In this document: piece after piece, positions 27,728-38,404 of the stretch
How positions within the stretch are numbered: the first letter of the stretch is position 1
How the letters are laid out: every line of letters begins with the position of its first letter
Source of the DNA: Undibacterium sp. CCC3.4
GTDB lineage: Bacteria > Pseudomonadota > Gammaproteobacteria > Burkholderiales > Burkholderiaceae_D
DNA length: 64,000 nucleotides
Assembly: GCF_034347425.1 (NCBI RefSeq)
Contig: NZ_CP133779.1
Coordinates: 3,410,001 to 3,474,000, forward strand
Direction: 5' to 3'
Program-made: the position numbers and the translations under genes
Notes under the pieces: model-generated
Database searches by the model: none
What the model was told of the DNA's origin: nothing
The model's input: the letters and a program-made list of their open reading frames with translations, nothing else

Positions 27728-28270
27728 TTACTGCTTGAGCTCATCATCGTTGATACGGCGGGCACCATTGAAGCGCTTCTTCCAATACGCCAAATCCATG
27801 CTTTCTATCCGTACTTGGCCGCCAGCTGAGGGTGAGTGGATGAATTTGTTATCGCCGAGGTAAATGCCGACATGGGAAAAGCCACGCTTGAGCGTGTTGT
27901 AAAACACCAAGTCACCCGGGCGTAAATCTTTTTGATCGATGTTTTCACCGACTCGGCTGATTTCTGCCGCTGTACGTGGCAGATTTTCTCCGACCGCATC
28001 TTTGAATACCAATCTGACGAAGCCACTGCAATCGAGACCATTTTCCGGTGTATTGCCACCGCGTTTGTAACGTATACCCATGAAATCCATGGCCTTGAGC
28101 GTGAGATCAGAAGCGCGCTGGCGGATTTCTTGCAGTTTGGTGTAAGCCGTCGAAGATTCGGGAAAGGGATTGTCGGCGGCCTGCACCGAACTGCACAACA
28201 CTGTTTGTAATAGAGCGGCAGCGAGCAATAAACGGCTGTTTCGGCGAATTTTCGAAAAATTTATCGGCAT
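27728..28270 (-). CDS. NlpC/P60 cell-wall peptidase
   Basis: A 180-residue exported C40-family peptidase that cleaves stem peptides of peptidoglycan. A signal peptide (ending SSVQAA) is followed by the catalytic domain: Cys in LDCSGFV, His in SHVGIYLG, and a third polar His in KFIHSPSAGG. The domain is complete. The ribosome site is weak. It is divergent from the GlcG/HbpS-like gene, with a small inverted repeat between them. Confidence 0.9.
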   Translation of the reverse strand: MPINFSKIRRNSRLLLAAALLQTVLCSSVQAADNPFPESSTAYTKLQEIRQRASDLTLKAMDFMGIRYKRGGNTPENGLDCSGFVRLVFKDAVGENLPRTAAEISRVGENIDQKDLRPGDLVFYNTLKRGFSHVGIYLGDNKFIHSPSAGGQVRIESMDLAYWKKRFNGARRINDDELKQ

Positions 28271-28312
28271 CGGTTCTGCGTTTGTGAAAGTAATTAGTCA
28301 ACTGTAAGCGAT

Positions 28313-28330
28313 GTTTACAAGAATGTAAAC
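28313..28330. promoter_or_regulatory. Inverted repeat in a divergent promoter region
   Basis: GTTTAC-AAGAAT-GTAAAC, a perfect 6-bp inverted repeat with a 6-bp spacer between the NlpC/P60 and GlcG/HbpS-like genes. It may be an operator; the binding protein is unknown. Confidence 0.3.
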
Positions 28331-28447
28331 CTTCGGTCGGCTTATGCCTTATCGTTATATTAACTATGCGTTTTATGCAAAACAGTTTGTATACCTAAGT
28401 TTTTTGCTTCGCGTACAATTTGTGCACTTTTACAGGAGAATCAAAGC

Positions 28448-28855
28448 ATGTTAACAAAACCGGTACTGGGCTTGGAAGATATCAAGAAAATCGCGGCGGC
28501 TGCAGAAGCCGAAGCGCTAGCTAATCAGTGGGCGGTAGTCATCGCGATCGTCGATGATGGCGGGCATTTATTGTGGCTGCAGCGCCTCGATGGTGTGGCC
28601 CCGATTTCCGCGCAGATTGCACCGGCTAAGGCCACTACGGCAGCCTTAGGTAAGCGTGAATCGAAAGTTTACGAAGACATCATCAATAACGGCCGTTTTT
28701 CGTTTTTGAGCGCGCCTTACATTGCCGGCATGCTTGAAGGTGGCGTGCCTATCATGGTTGATGGTCAGTGCGTCGGTGCAGTTGGTGTATCGGGTGTGAA
28801 ATCGGCCGAAGATGCGCAAATTGCCAAGGCTGGGATTGCCGCCTTGGGCTTGTAA
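28448..28855 (+). CDS. GlcG/HbpS-family protein (DUF336)
   Basis: A 135-residue protein matching the GlcG/HbpS fold: IAIVDDGGHLLWLQRLDG, PAKATTAALGKRES and GGVPIMVDGQCVGAVGVSG. Family members bind haem or small ligands or accompany glycolate/diol metabolism. No signal peptide, so cytoplasmic. AGGAG stands before the ATG. The gene is alone, so context does not reveal its ligand. Confidence 0.85.
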   Translation: MLTKPVLGLEDIKKIAAAAEAEALANQWAVVIAIVDDGGHLLWLQRLDGVAPISAQIAPAKATTAALGKRESKVYEDIINNGRFSFLSAPYIAGMLEGGVPIMVDGQCVGAVGVSGVKSAEDAQIAKAGIAALGL

Positions 28856-28880
28856 TACTTAATATGCAGTAAGTGACCAT

Positions 28881-28926
28881 CTTTGGGCTGTAATCCCATT
28901 GCAGGGATTGCCCCAAAGACGGTTTT
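28881..28926 (+). terminator. Likely terminator after the GlcG/HbpS-like gene
   Basis: Stem CTTTGGGCTGTAATCCC (28881-28897) with GGGATTGCCCCAAAG (28904-28918), followed after ACGG by a short T run. Confidence 0.6.
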
Positions 28927-29088
28927 ACGGTATGATTCGAGGGTTTAACTAATTCGAAATCTCGCCGTAGCGCCTACCCAAATTCACATCACTCCATCCT
29001 CTTTTTCGCCTTGCTCAGTTCTTGTGTGCAAGTGGTGAAAATGGCAGTTTGGGGCGTCGCAGCGGCGGTAACAATACAGGAGTTGCCC

Positions 29089-30258
29089 TTGCTGCCCATT
29101 CCGCAGTCCCTTCTTCGTTCTGCCCAAGATACCGCGATACTCGCTCTTGCTGACGGAACCATCTTCACTGGTATTTCCATCGGCGCCGCCGGTCATACTG
29201 TCGGTGAAGTCGTTTTTAATACTTCCATGACCGGTTATCAGGAAATTCTGACTGACCCGAGCTACAGTTCGCAAATCGTCACGCTGACTTATCCGCATAT
29301 CGGCAATACCGGCATCAATGCCGAAGACGTCGAATCGGACAAAATTCATGCCGCCGGCTTGATCATCAAAGATTTGCCGATGCTGCTGTCGAATTTCCGT
29401 TCCGAGCAATCGCTGGCCAGCTACCTCAAAGCCGAAAACATCGTTGCCATCGCCGGTATCGACACCCGCAAGCTCACGCGTATTCTGCGTGAAAAAGGTG
29501 CGCAGGGCGGGGCGATTTTGGTTGGTCAAGACGCCGAACGCGCCAAAGCCTTGGCCAAAACCTTCCCTGGTTTGTCGGGCATGGATTTGGCCAAGATCGT
29601 CTCAGCGAAACAAAGCTATCAATGGACTGAAACTGAATGGACCTTGGGTCTTGGTTATGGTCAGCAAAGTGCACCGCGTCTTCATGTGGTCGCCTTCGAT
29701 TTCGGTGTTAAACGCAATATCCTGCGCATGTTGGCGCAGCGCGGTTGCCGAGTCACGGTCGTGCCGGCGCAAACCAGTGCTGCTGAGGTGCTGGCATTGA
29801 AGCCGGATGGCGTGTTTTTATCGAATGGTCCCGGTGATCCGGAACCGTGCGATTACGCCATCGCGGCCGCCAAAGCTTTGATCGAACAGGGTATCCCCAC
29901 CTTCGGTATTTGTCTTGGTCATCAGATCATGGCGCTGGCTTCGGGTGCGACCACGCTGAAGATGAAATTCGGTCACCACGGTGCCAATCATCCGGTGCAA
30001 GATCTCGATACCAAACAAGTGCTGATCACCTCGCAAAACCATGGTTTTGCAGTGGATGCAGCATCGTTGCCGGCGAATTGCCGCGTCACGCATATCTCTT
30101 TGTTTGACGGTTCCTTGCAGGGCTTTGCCCGCACCGATAAGCCGGCTTTCTGCTTCCAAGGACATCCGGAAGCCTCGCCGGGGCCGAATGACATCGCTTA
30201 TCTGTTCGATCGCTTCACGACGATGATGGCAGATGCAAAAGCACACGCAGGAGAATAA
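29089..30258 (+). CDS. carA: Carbamoyl-phosphate synthase small subunit
   Basis: A glutamine amidotransferase of 389 residues that supplies ammonia to CarB for arginine and pyrimidine synthesis. The class I triad includes the Cys of GICLGHQ (about residue 275) and the HPEASPGP segment. The N-terminal domain carries [11 protein letters not shown] and [12 protein letters not shown] choose the TTG at 29089 because AGGAG sits 6 nt upstream and the protein then begins MLPIPQSLL, near the family length; longer in-frame starts at 29011 and 29041 are possible but lie in a non-conserved stretch. carB follows after 5 nt. Confidence 0.93.
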   Translation: MLPIPQSLLRSAQDTAILALADGTIFTGISIGAAGHTVGEVVFNTSMTGYQEILTDPSYSSQIVTLTYPHIGNTGINAEDVESDKIHAAGLIIKDLPMLLSNFRSEQSLASYLKAENIVAIAGIDTRKLTRILREKGAQGGAILVGQDAERAKALAKTFPGLSGMDLAKIVSAKQSYQWTETEWTLGLGYGQQSAPRLHVVAFDFGVKRNILRMLAQRGCRVTVVPAQTSAAEVLALKPDGVFLSNGPGDPEPCDYAIAAAKALIEQGIPTFGICLGHQIMALASGATTLKMKFGHHGANHPVQDLDTKQVLITSQNHGFAVDAASLPANCRVTHISLFDGSLQGFARTDKPAFCFQGHPEASPGPNDIAYLFDRFTTMMADAKAHAGE

Positions 30259-30263
30259 TCACT

Positions 30264-33200
30264 ATGCCAAAACGTAACGACATAAAAAGTATTTTAATCA
30301 TCGGTGCTGGTCCTATTATCATCGGTCAGGCTTGCGAGTTCGATTATTCCGGCGCGCAGGCTTGCAAAGCTTTGCGCGAAGAAGGTTATCGCGTGATTCT
30401 GGTCAACAGCAATCCGGCCACCATCATGACGGATCCGGAAATGGCCGACGTGACCTATATCGAGCCTATCACCTGGCAAGTGGTTGAGAGCATCATTGCC
30501 AAGGAAAAGCCGGACGCGATTTTGCCAACCATGGGCGGCCAGACTGCGCTCAATTGCGCCCTCGATTTGCATCGTCATGGCGTGCTGACTAAATACAATT
30601 GCGAACTCATCGGTGCCTCGCCGGAAGCGATTGATAAAGCCGAAGACCGTTCCAAATTCAAGCAAGCCATGACTAAGATCGGCCTCGGTTCGGCGCGTTC
30701 GGGTGTGGCGCATAATTTGGATGAAGCGTGGGTCGTGCAAAAAGACGTAGGCTTTCCTGTCATTATCCGTCCATCGTTTACTATGGGTGGCACCGGCGGC
30801 GGTATCGCCTACAATCCGGAAGAATTCGAAACGATTTGCAAGCGTGGCCTTGAAGCCTCGCCAACCAGTGAATTACTGATTGAAGAATCGCTGATCGGCT
30901 GGAAAGAATACGAGATGGAAGTCGTGCGCGATAAAGCCGACAATTGCATCATCGTTTGCTCGATCGAAAATCTTGATCCTATGGGCGTGCATACCGGTGA
31001 CTCGATCACGGTAGCTCCAGCACAAACACTGACCGATAAAGAATACCAAATCATGCGCAATGCCTCGCTGGCAGTGCTGCGTGAAATCGGTGTCGATACC
31101 GGTGGTTCGAATGTGCAATTCTCGATCAATCCGGCCGATGGCCGTATGATCGTAATCGAAATGAATCCGCGCGTATCGCGTTCCTCGGCTTTGGCATCGA
31201 AAGCGACCGGCTTCCCGATCGCGAAAATCGCCGCCAAACTGGCCGTCGGCTTCACGCTCGATGAACTGCGCAATGACATCACGGGCGGTGCCACACCGGC
31301 TTCGTTTGAGCCGTCTATCGATTACGTCGTGACCAAGATACCGCGCTTCACGTTTGAAAAATTTCCACAGGCGGATAACCGTCTGACCACGCAAATGAAA
31401 TCGGTTGGTGAAGTGATGGCGATCGGCCGTACTTTCCAAGAATCGTTTCAAAAAGCTTTGCGCGGCTTGGAAGTTGGCGTCGATGGGATGAATGAAAAAA
31501 CCCAAGACCGCGAAACTTTGGAAAAAGAACTCGGCGAGCCGGGTCCGGATCGTATCTGGTATGTCGGTGACGCGTTCGCCCAAGGTTTCACGATGGAAGA
31601 AGTGCATCAACTGACGCACATCGATCCATGGTTCCTGGCGCAGATTAAAGATATCGTCGACATCGAATTGTGGCTCGATGAGCAAACGCTCGAGAGCGTC
31701 GACAAAGACTTGATGTTAAAGCTCAAGCAAAAAGGCTTTTCCGATCGTCGTTTGGCAAAGCTACTGCGTACCACGGATACCGCGATTCGCGAAAAACGTA
31801 AGGCACTCAAGGTGCGCCCGGTATACAAACGAGTCGATACCTGCGCCGGCGAATTTGCTACTAACACCGCATACATGTATTCGACTTACGAGGAAGAATG
31901 TGAATCGCATCCTACCGATAAGAAAAAAATCATGGTGCTCGGCGGCGGTCCTAACCGTATTGGTCAAGGGATAGAGTTCGATTACTGCTGTGTGCATGCC
32001 GCTTTTGCGATGCGCGCCGATGGCTACGAAACCATCATGGTCAACTGTAATCCGGAAACCGTTTCGACCGACTACGATACTTCTGATCGCCTGTATTTTG
32101 AGCCGCTGACGCTCGAAGATGTACTCGAAATCGTCGAAATCGAAAAACCGGTCGGCGTGATCGTGCAATACGGCGGTCAAACGCCATTGAAACTGGCGCT
32201 CGACCTCGAAGCGAATGGTGTACCTATCGTCGGTACCTCGCCGGACATGATCGATGCGGCCGAAGATCGCGAACGCTTCCAAAAAATGCTGCAAGAGTTA
32301 GGCTTGCGTCAGCCGCCTAACCGTACTGCCCGCAACGAAGCCGATGCGCTCGCCTTGGCGGCAGAAATCGGTTATCCGTTGGTGGTCCGTCCCTCGTATG
32401 TCTTGGGTGGTCGCGCCATGGAAATCGTGCATGAACAACGTGACCTCGAACGCTATATGCGCGAAGCGGTCAAGGTGTCGAACGATTCGCCGGTCCTGCT
32501 CGATCGCTTCCTCAATGATGCCATTGAAGTCGACGTCGATTGCCTGTCCGATGGTAAGCGCACCTTTATTGGTGGCGTGATGGAGCACATCGAACAAGCC
32601 GGCGTGCATTCCGGTGATTCCGCCTGTTCTTTGCCACCGTATTCGCTTTCCGTCGAAACGATAGAAGAATTGAAGCGCCAAACCGCCCTGATGGCCAAAG
32701 GCTTGAATGTGGTCGGCTTGATGAATGTGCAATTTGCCATACAGCAGCAAGATGGTAAAGATGTGGTCTTCGTTCTCGAAGTCAATCCACGCGCTTCGCG
32801 TACCGTACCTTTCGTCTCTAAAGCGACCGGCTTGCAACTGGCAAAAATCGCCGCACGTTGTATGGTTGGCCAATCCTTGGATTCACAAGGCATCGGTGCC
32901 GAAGTGGTGCCGCCGTATTTCAGCGTCAAGGAAGCGGTATTCCCATTCGTGAAATTCCCTGGCGTCGACACCATACTCGGACCGGAAATGAAATCGACCG
33001 GTGAAGTCATGGGCGTCGGTAAAACTTTTGGCGAAGCTTTTGTTAAATCACAACTCGGTGCCGGCGTTAAATTGCCGACTTCGGGCAAGGTTTTCCTGAG
33101 CATCAAAAACAGTGACAAGCCGCGTGCCGTCAAGGTGGCGCGTGACTTGGTCGAACTTGGATTTTCCGTGGTCGCCACGCGTGGCACGGCTGCTGCTATC

Positions 33201-33482
33201 GGGGCAGCCGGGATTCCTGTGACTATCGTCAATAAAGTTGTTGAAGGACGGCCGCATGTGGTTGATATGATCAAGAACAATGAAATTTCTTTGGTCATCA
33301 ATACCGTCGAAGAGAAGCGCAATGCCATCGTCGACTCGCGCGCGATTCGCACTTCGGCACTTCATGCACGGGCGACGACGTTCACCACCATCGCCGGGGC
33401 GGAAGCTGCAGTGGAAGGCATGCGTCATTTGAATGAATTGCATGTTTATGATTTACAAGGTTTGCATAAAACCTTAAACTGA
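30264..33482 (+). CDS. carB: Carbamoyl-phosphate synthase large subunit
   Basis: A 1072-residue synthetase with two homologous ATP-grasp halves that make carbamoyl phosphate from bicarbonate, ammonia and two ATP. Both halves show the dinucleotide-like start ([20 protein letters not shown]), the Q-GGQTAL/TPL loop, and the EVNPR/EMNPR metal-binding motifs. The C-terminal regulatory MGS-type domain ([15 protein letters not shown]) is complete. It forms an operon with carA and ends at a terminator. Confidence 0.97.
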   Translation: MPKRNDIKSILIIGAGPIIIGQACEFDYSGAQACKALREEGYRVILVNSNPATIMTDPEMADVTYIEPITWQVVESIIAKEKPDAILPTMGGQTALNCALDLHRHGVLTKYNCELIGASPEAIDKAEDRSKFKQAMTKIGLGSARSGVAHNLDEAWVVQKDVGFPVIIRPSFTMGGTGGGIAYNPEEFETICKRGLEASPTSELLIEESLIGWKEYEMEVVRDKADNCIIVCSIENLDPMGVHTGDSITVAPAQTLTDKEYQIMRNASLAVLREIGVDTGGSNVQFSINPADGRMIVIEMNPRVSRSSALASKATGFPIAKIAAKLAVGFTLDELRNDITGGATPASFEPSIDYVVTKIPRFTFEKFPQADNRLTTQMKSVGEVMAIGRTFQESFQKALRGLEVGVDGMNEKTQDRETLEKELGEPGPDRIWYVGDAFAQGFTMEEVHQLTHIDPWFLAQIKDIVDIELWLDEQTLESVDKDLMLKLKQKGFSDRRLAKLLRTTDTAIREKRKALKVRPVYKRVDTCAGEFATNTAYMYSTYEEECESHPTDKKKIMVLGGGPNRIGQGIEFDYCCVHAAFAMRADGYETIMVNCNPETVSTDYDTSDRLYFEPLTLEDVLEIVEIEKPVGVIVQYGGQTPLKLALDLEANGVPIVGTSPDMIDAAEDRERFQKMLQELGLRQPPNRTARNEADALALAAEIGYPLVVRPSYVLGGRAMEIVHEQRDLERYMREAVKVSNDSPVLLDRFLNDAIEVDVDCLSDGKRTFIGGVMEHIEQAGVHSGDSACSLPPYSLSVETIEELKRQTALMAKGLNVVGLMNVQFAIQQQDGKDVVFVLEVNPRASRTVPFVSKATGLQLAKIAARCMVGQSLDSQGIGAEVVPPYFSVKEAVFPFVKFPGVDTILGPEMKSTGEVMGVGKTFGEAFVKSQLGAGVKLPTSGKVFLSIKNSDKPRAVKVARDLVELGFSVVATRGTAAAIGAAGIPVTIVNKVVEGRPHVVDMIKNNEISLVINTVEEKRNAIVDSRAIRTSALHARATTFTTIAGAEAAVEGMRHLNELHVYDLQGLHKTLN

Positions 33483-33576
33483 GTTCTTTCGGCGAGCTTC
33501 GTACTGCCTGCGGGCGGCGCGGGCGATCTGCGAAACATGTTTGTTTCGCAGCATGCCGATGACCAGTAAACAACTC

Positions 33577-33614
33577 AATACAGAGGTCGCAGCGTTTGTG
33601 GCCTCTGTATTTTT
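33577..33614 (+). terminator. Terminator of carAB
   Basis: A perfect 10-bp stem AATACAGAGG / CCTCTGTATT (33577-33586, 33602-33611) followed by TTT, about 95 bp after carB. It lies in the gap before greA. Confidence 0.8.
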
Positions 33615-33719
33615 ACTTTCCGGACAGGCGTAATCATTGTTTTGGTATAAAGGCAGCATCCGTGCTCAGCCTATACCTATGCCATCTTGAGTAAACCCAT
33701 TTCTATAAGTGTAAATATC

Positions 33720-34196
33720 ATGAGTACAGTACCTGTTACCAAATACGGCGCAGAATTATTGAAGCAAGAATTGCATATTCTGAAAACCAAAGAGCGCCCG
33801 GATGTGATCAATGCGATCGCCGAAGCGCGCGCCCAGGGCGATTTGTCGGAAAATGCCGAATACGATGCAGCCAAAGAACGCCAAGCCTTCATCGAAGGAC
33901 GGATTGCCGATCTCGAAGGTAAGCTCGGTTCGGCGCAAGTGATTGATCCGACTACACTCGATGCTGAAGGTCGCGTCGTGTTCGGTTCTACCGTGCATTT
34001 GGAAGATTTGGAAACGGCGCAAAAGGTGACGTATCAGATCGTCGGCGAAGATGAGGCCGATCTGAAACTCAGTAAAGTATCGATCACTTCACCGATCGCC
34101 CGCGCCTTGATCGGCAAATATGCCGGCGATGTCGTTGGTGTGCAGGCACCGGCGGGCGTACGTGAATACGAAGTGCTCGACGTTGCTTATATCTGA
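33720..34196 (+). CDS. greA: Transcription elongation factor GreA
   Basis: A 158-residue factor that rescues backtracked RNA polymerase. The N-terminal coiled coil carries the tip residues in QGDLSENAEYDAAKE, followed by the FKBP-like C-terminal domain (ISITSPIARALIGKYAGD type). The ATG at 33720 gives MSTVPVTKYGAELL and exactly the usual family length; an in-frame ATG 33 nt upstream adds unconserved residues. It is separated from carB by a terminator. Confidence 0.95.
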   Translation: MSTVPVTKYGAELLKQELHILKTKERPDVINAIAEARAQGDLSENAEYDAAKERQAFIEGRIADLEGKLGSAQVIDPTTLDAEGRVVFGSTVHLEDLETAQKVTYQIVGEDEADLKLSKVSITSPIARALIGKYAGDVVGVQAPAGVREYEVLDVAYI

Positions 34197-34203
34197 GTGC
34201 GGC

Positions 34204-34228
34204 GGCGATGGCATGTTATGCCATCGCC
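34204..34228. terminator. Hairpin between convergent greA and yhbY
   Basis: A perfect 11-bp stem GGCGATGGCAT / ATGCCATCGCC with a GTT loop, just after the greA stop. It has no T-run, so termination is likely but not certain. Confidence 0.5.
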
Positions 34229-34245
34229 CGCTCCCGAAGGGGAAC

Positions 34246-34722
34246 TCAGCTATTTGCCAACGCTGATTTTTTAGGACTGGATTGACGCGGTTTGGCACGT
34301 TTGATATTGCCACCCTGAGTCACACGTTCGTTGCCTTTGACCATCACTTTCGAGACCGTCGGTTTTTTGGTGCCGCTAGGGCTAGGCTTGACGATCGTGA
34401 CTTCGCGCATGCCACGGCCTTTTTTGACCAATTTAGTTTCTTGCTTGCCTTCAACCTTTGGGCGATACAAAACCAGCAGTTTTCCTATATGCTGTACCGG
34501 TGCGGCGCGCAGATCGGCACAAATGCTTTCATACATGGCAATGCGGGCTTCACGGTCGTCGCCAAATACGCGAACCTTGATCAAGCCGTGCGAATTGAGC
34601 GCCGAATCAATTTCTTTGACGACAGCGGGCGTCGCGCCGGCTTCGCCGATCAGGACGACCGGTTTGAGGGCGTGGGCTTGCGAGCGCAGTTCGCTGCGTT
34701 CGACGGGGGTAAGTTTTAACAT
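34246..34722 (-). CDS. yhbY: YhbY-type RNA-binding protein (CRM domain)
   Basis: A 158-residue protein. Residues 1-100 are a CRM/YhbY domain with LTPVERSELRSQAHAL, the GEAG loop (GxxG RNA-binding type) and LPYRP-like LVLYRPKVEG. The family binds pre-50S ribosomal particles. The C-terminal 60 residues are a basic, low-complexity tail (KKGRGMREV, RAKPRQSSPKKS) absent from the roughly 100-residue E. coli protein. AAGGAAA precedes the ATG. It is divergent from rlmE, a common arrangement. Confidence 0.92.
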   Translation of the reverse strand: MLKLTPVERSELRSQAHALKPVVLIGEAGATPAVVKEIDSALNSHGLIKVRVFGDDREARIAMYESICADLRAAPVQHIGKLLVLYRPKVEGKQETKLVKKGRGMREVTIVKPSPSGTKKPTVSKVMVKGNERVTQGGNIKRAKPRQSSPKKSALANS

Positions 34723-34819
34723 ATGTTTTCCTTGTGCGTCCGATTGGGTGCACGATAATAAATCACCTGGCGCAGCCAGGCAGATTAAAGATTTCCTTTA
34801 AAGGCAGTATTTTACGCGA

Positions 34820-35464
34820 ATGGCAAAGAATAAATTCAATCAAAATTGGGTTCACGATCATATAAATGATCCTTATGTGAAACTTGCGCAAAAAGAAGGC
34901 TACCGCGCCCGTGCTGTTTACAAGCTCAAGGAAATCGATGAGACGGAAAAACTGATCCGTCCTGGTCAAATCATCGTCGATCTGGGGGCAACGCCGGGTA
35001 GTTGGTCGCAATATGTACGTAATAAGCTGGCCGGGAAGGAAGGCGGCGGTATCGTCGGTGAAATTTTTGCACTCGATTTGCTGCCTATGGATCCGATTGC
35101 CGATGTCGGCTTTATTCAGGGCGATTTCCGCGAAAAAGAAGTGCTCGACGAATTGGAACGCAGTTTATTGGGCCGTAAAGTCGATGTGGTGCTGTCGGAT
35201 ATGGCACCGAACTTATCGGGTAACTCGACGGTCGATTCGGCGCGCGTCGAATATATTATCGAATTGGCGGTCGATTTCGCCAAAGCGCATCTGAAACCGG
35301 GTGGCGCTTTGCTGGTCAAATGTTTTCATGGACCTAGTTATAATAATATAGTTGATTTATTTAAAAATGAATTCAAACAGGTTATTAATAAAAAACCAAA
35401 AGCGAGCAAAGACAAGTCTTCTGAGATTTTTTTGCTTGGAAAAGGTTTGAAGAACCTTGAATGA
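34820..35464 (+). CDS. rlmE: 23S rRNA 2'-O-methyltransferase (Um2552)
   Basis: A 214-residue FtsJ/RrmJ-type SAM enzyme that methylates U2552 of 23S rRNA in the late 50S subunit. The K-D-K-E catalytic set is K35 (AVYKL), D127 (LSDMAPN), K167 (LLVKCFHG) and E202 (SSEIFLLG). The SAM motif is [12 protein letters not shown]. Full length. It precedes ftsH as in many Proteobacteria, though a 121-bp gap separates them. Confidence 0.95.
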   Translation: MAKNKFNQNWVHDHINDPYVKLAQKEGYRARAVYKLKEIDETEKLIRPGQIIVDLGATPGSWSQYVRNKLAGKEGGGIVGEIFALDLLPMDPIADVGFIQGDFREKEVLDELERSLLGRKVDVVLSDMAPNLSGNSTVDSARVEYIIELAVDFAKAHLKPGGALLVKCFHGPSYNNIVDLFKNEFKQVINKKPKASKDKSSEIFLLGKGLKNLE

Positions 35465-35484
35465 AAGAATTTGCTCTTGATAAT

Positions 35485-35533
35485 CCTCAATAGTGCCAGC
35501 ATATGTTGGCTAGCAAGCTCTACCTATTGAGGG
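35485..35533 (+). promoter_or_regulatory. Stem-loop in the ftsH upstream region
   Basis: CCTCAATAG (35485-35493) pairs with CTATTGAGG (35524-35532), enclosing a smaller GCCA/TGGC hairpin around a CATATG. It ends 53 bp before the ftsH start and has no T-run. It could be an rlmE 3' stabiliser or part of the ftsH leader. Confidence 0.4.
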
Positions 35534-35585
35534 TAGAATAATGATTACCGTATCAAATGGCGTAACCTGCGCTTAAGGAGTTCTC

Positions 35586-37484
35586 GTGAATAATATGTTT
35601 TCAAAAGCGGCTATCTGGGTAGTTGTTGCCTTAGTGCTTTTCACTCTTTTCAAGCAGTTTGAAGGAAAGACGAGCGGTGCCGGCATGGCTGCCGTGCCTT
35701 ATTCGGAATTTCTCGATGAGGTCAAGGCCAAGCATATTAAAGAGGCAACGATCGATGATGCCAATCGTACCGTGACCGCGGTCACTAACGATGGAAAAAA
35801 AATCAAATCGCAATTGACGATATTTGATCGCGGCTTGGTCGGTGATCTGGTCAGTAACGGCATTAAATTCGATAATAAACCGCCGGAAGAGCAATCTTTC
35901 CTGTCGCAAGTTTTTATTTCTTGGTTCCCGATGTTGTTGTTAATTGGCGTCTGGGTGTTTTTCATGCGCCAGATGCAAGGTGGCGGCAAGGGTGGCGCGT
36001 TCTCCTTCGGTAAGTCGAAGGCGCGTATGCTCGATGATACCAATAACAATGTCAGTTTCGCCGATGTAGCCGGCTGTGATGAAGCCAAAGAAGAAGTGAC
36101 GGAAGTGGTCGATTTCTTGCGCGATCCGACCAAGTTTCAAAAGCTCGGCGGTCGTATTCCGCGCGGCGTATTGATGGTCGGGCCACCGGGTACCGGTAAA
36201 ACTTTGTTGGCGCGGGCGATTGCCGGCGAAGCGAAAGTGCCGTTTTTCACCATTTCCGGGTCCGACTTCGTCGAAATGTTCGTCGGTGTCGGCGCATCCC
36301 GTGTGCGTGATATGTTTGAGAATGCTAAAAAACATGCTCCCTGCATCATCTTCATCGATGAAATTGATGCGGTCGGTCGCCATCGCGGTGCCGGCATGGG
36401 TGGTGGTAACGATGAGCGCGAACAGACTTTGAATCAGATGCTCGTTGAGATGGATGGTTTCGAAGCCAATTCCGGTGTCATCGTTGTGGCTGCGACCAAC
36501 CGTGCCGATGTGCTCGATAAAGCCTTGTTGCGTCCTGGTCGTTTCGATCGTCAAGTATCGGTCGGTTTGCCTGATATCCGTGGTCGTGAACAGATTCTTA
36601 ATGTTCACATGCGCAAAGTGCCAATTTCTTCCGATGTGCGCGCCGATATCTTGGCGCGTGGTACCCCGGGTTTTTCCGGTGCCGATTTGGCCAATTTGGT
36701 CAATGAAGCAGCCTTGTTTGCCGCGCGTCGCAACAAACGCTTGGTCGAAATGCTTGACTTCGAAGATGCCAAAGACAAAATCTTCATGGGTCCGGAACGT
36801 AAGTCTATGGTCATGCGTGAAGATGAACGTCGCAATACCGCGTATCACGAGTCTGGTCATGCTGTGATCGCCAAGCTCATGCCTAAGGCTGATCCGGTAC
36901 ATAAAGTGACCATCATGCCGCGTGGTTTTGCCCTCGGCTTGACTTGGCAATTGCCTGAGCATGATCAGATCAGCGGTTACAAAGATAAGATGTTGGAAGA
37001 AATTTCCATCTTGTTCGGTGGCCGTATTGCCGAAGAGATTTTTGTCGGCCAAATGTCTACCGGTGCCTCGAATGACTTTTCTCGTGCCACCAAGTTAGCT
37101 CGTTCCATGGTCACACGCTTCGGTATGTCCGATAGCATGGGTGTGATGGTCTACGAAGATAATCAGCAAGAAGGTTACTTCGGTGCTTCCTCGAAAACCA
37201 TCTCGGAAGCGACGCAGCAAAAAGTCGATGCCGAAATTCGCTCGATTCTCGATACTCAGTACGCGCTGTCGCGCCGCTTGCTCGAAGAAAACCGCGATAA
37301 AGTGGAAGCCATGACGAAAGCTCTGCTCGATTGGGAAACCATCGACGCCGATCAAGTCAGTGACATCATGAATGGCATGCCGCCGCGGCCGCCGAAACTC
37401 GGTCAGTCTACCGGTCGCTCTACCTCCGATTCATCGGGTGGTGGCAGTGGTGGTGTGACGCCGAATGTGACGGCACCGGCTTGA
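35586..37484 (+). CDS. ftsH: ATP-dependent zinc metalloprotease FtsH
   Basis: A 632-residue membrane AAA protease that degrades misfolded membrane proteins and regulators. Two membrane segments (about residues 9-24 and 111-128) flank a periplasmic loop. Walker A is GPPGTGKT (199-206), Walker B FIDEIDAV, then the SRH region and the zinc site HESGH (421-425). The tail is Ser/Gly-rich. The GTG start is chosen because AGGAG sits 5 nt upstream; an ATG three codons later is the alternative. Its terminator overlaps the folP leader. Confidence 0.97.
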   Translation: MNNMFSKAAIWVVVALVLFTLFKQFEGKTSGAGMAAVPYSEFLDEVKAKHIKEATIDDANRTVTAVTNDGKKIKSQLTIFDRGLVGDLVSNGIKFDNKPPEEQSFLSQVFISWFPMLLLIGVWVFFMRQMQGGGKGGAFSFGKSKARMLDDTNNNVSFADVAGCDEAKEEVTEVVDFLRDPTKFQKLGGRIPRGVLMVGPPGTGKTLLARAIAGEAKVPFFTISGSDFVEMFVGVGASRVRDMFENAKKHAPCIIFIDEIDAVGRHRGAGMGGGNDEREQTLNQMLVEMDGFEANSGVIVVAATNRADVLDKALLRPGRFDRQVSVGLPDIRGREQILNVHMRKVPISSDVRADILARGTPGFSGADLANLVNEAALFAARRNKRLVEMLDFEDAKDKIFMGPERKSMVMREDERRNTAYHESGHAVIAKLMPKADPVHKVTIMPRGFALGLTWQLPEHDQISGYKDKMLEEISILFGGRIAEEIFVGQMSTGASNDFSRATKLARSMVTRFGMSDSMGVMVYEDNQQEGYFGASSKTISEATQQKVDAEIRSILDTQYALSRRLLEENRDKVEAMTKALLDWETIDADQVSDIMNGMPPRPPKLGQSTGRSTSDSSGGGSGGVTPNVTAPA

Positions 37485-37508
37485 TTTTTTGACGACAGTG
37501 TTTTTTTA

Positions 37509-37543
37509 AAAAGGTGGGGAGTAATCCTCGCCTTTTCTTTTTT
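37509..37543 (+). terminator. Intrinsic terminator of ftsH abutting the folP start
   Basis: A 12-bp stem (37509-37520 with 37525-37536, two G-T pairs, GTAA loop) followed by CTTTTTT; the folP ATG is the next base. It may act as an attenuator for folP-glmM. Confidence 0.75.
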
Positions 37544-38386
37544 ATGACTAATTATTTTCAATGTGGCCGCTATCGGTTTAACTGGGGCGCGGCGCGGCAT
37601 AAGCCGCTGGTGATGGGCATACTCAATGTTACACCGGATTCATTTTCTGACGGTGGCCAATTTCTCGACCTCGACAGTGCGCTGTCGCGTGCCGAACAAA
37701 TGATCGAGGAGGGCGTCGACATCATTGATATCGGTGGTGAGTCGAGTCGGCCAGGTGCGCAAGCCTTATCGCTGGAGCAAGAATTGGCGCGTGTGATGCC
37801 GGTGATCTTCGCGCTGCGTGACTGCGGCAAACCACTCTCGATCGATACCTATAAACCGGCCGTCATGCGTGAAGCGCTGCTGGCCGGTGCCGATATGATC
37901 AACGACATACAAGGTTTTCGCTCGCCTGAGGCGCGCGCTGCCGTGGCTGATTCGGAGGCGGGCCTGTGTGTGATGCATATGCAAAAAACGCCTGGCGATA
38001 TGCAGCAGCGGCCGCAATACCAAGATGTGCATGCCGAAGTCTTGCAATTTCTTGCTGCACAAGCGCAGGCCTTGCAAGCCAGTGGTATTGCACGCGAACA
38101 GATTTGTATTGATCCGGGCTTTGGCTTTGGTAAATCTTTGGCGCATAATATTGCACTCTTTCAAGATATCGAATACTTGCAACAAGAATTAGGTTTGCCA
38201 CTCTTGGTTGGCGTGTCGCGTAAAACCATGATCGGTGAATTGACTGGGAAAAGCGCCGAGCGCCGTTTGGCCGGCAGCGTCGCCGCGGCCTTGGCGGCAG
38301 CGCAGCGGGGTGCTAAAATCGTGCGCGTCCATGATGTCGCTGAAACAATGGATGCCTTAACTGTATGGCAGGCTTTGCTTGCTTGA
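37544..38386 (+). CDS. folP: Dihydropteroate synthase
   Basis: A 280-residue TIM-barrel enzyme of folate synthesis joining p-aminobenzoate to dihydropterin pyrophosphate; the target of sulfonamides. Signatures: VMGILNVTPDSFSDGG, DIGGESSRPGA, DTYKPAVMREAL, DPGFGFGKS and GVSRKTMIG. The ATG at 37544 (MTNYFQCGRYRFNW) fits the family start; a GTG at 37514 would lie inside a terminator stem and has no conserved residues. No ribosome site is visible, since a T-rich tract precedes the ATG. glmM follows after 18 bp. Confidence 0.94.
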   Translation: MTNYFQCGRYRFNWGAARHKPLVMGILNVTPDSFSDGGQFLDLDSALSRAEQMIEEGVDIIDIGGESSRPGAQALSLEQELARVMPVIFALRDCGKPLSIDTYKPAVMREALLAGADMINDIQGFRSPEARAAVADSEAGLCVMHMQKTPGDMQQRPQYQDVHAEVLQFLAAQAQALQASGIAREQICIDPGFGFGKSLAHNIALFQDIEYLQQELGLPLLVGVSRKTMIGELTGKSAERRLAGSVAAALAAAQRGAKIVRVHDVAETMDALTVWQALLA

Positions 38387-38404
38387 TTATTAGGAAAAAG
38401 AATA

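Noticed and set aside
33474..33659. Small minus-strand ORF between carB and greA
   Set aside because: It crosses the carAB terminator and has no ribosome site or family signature.
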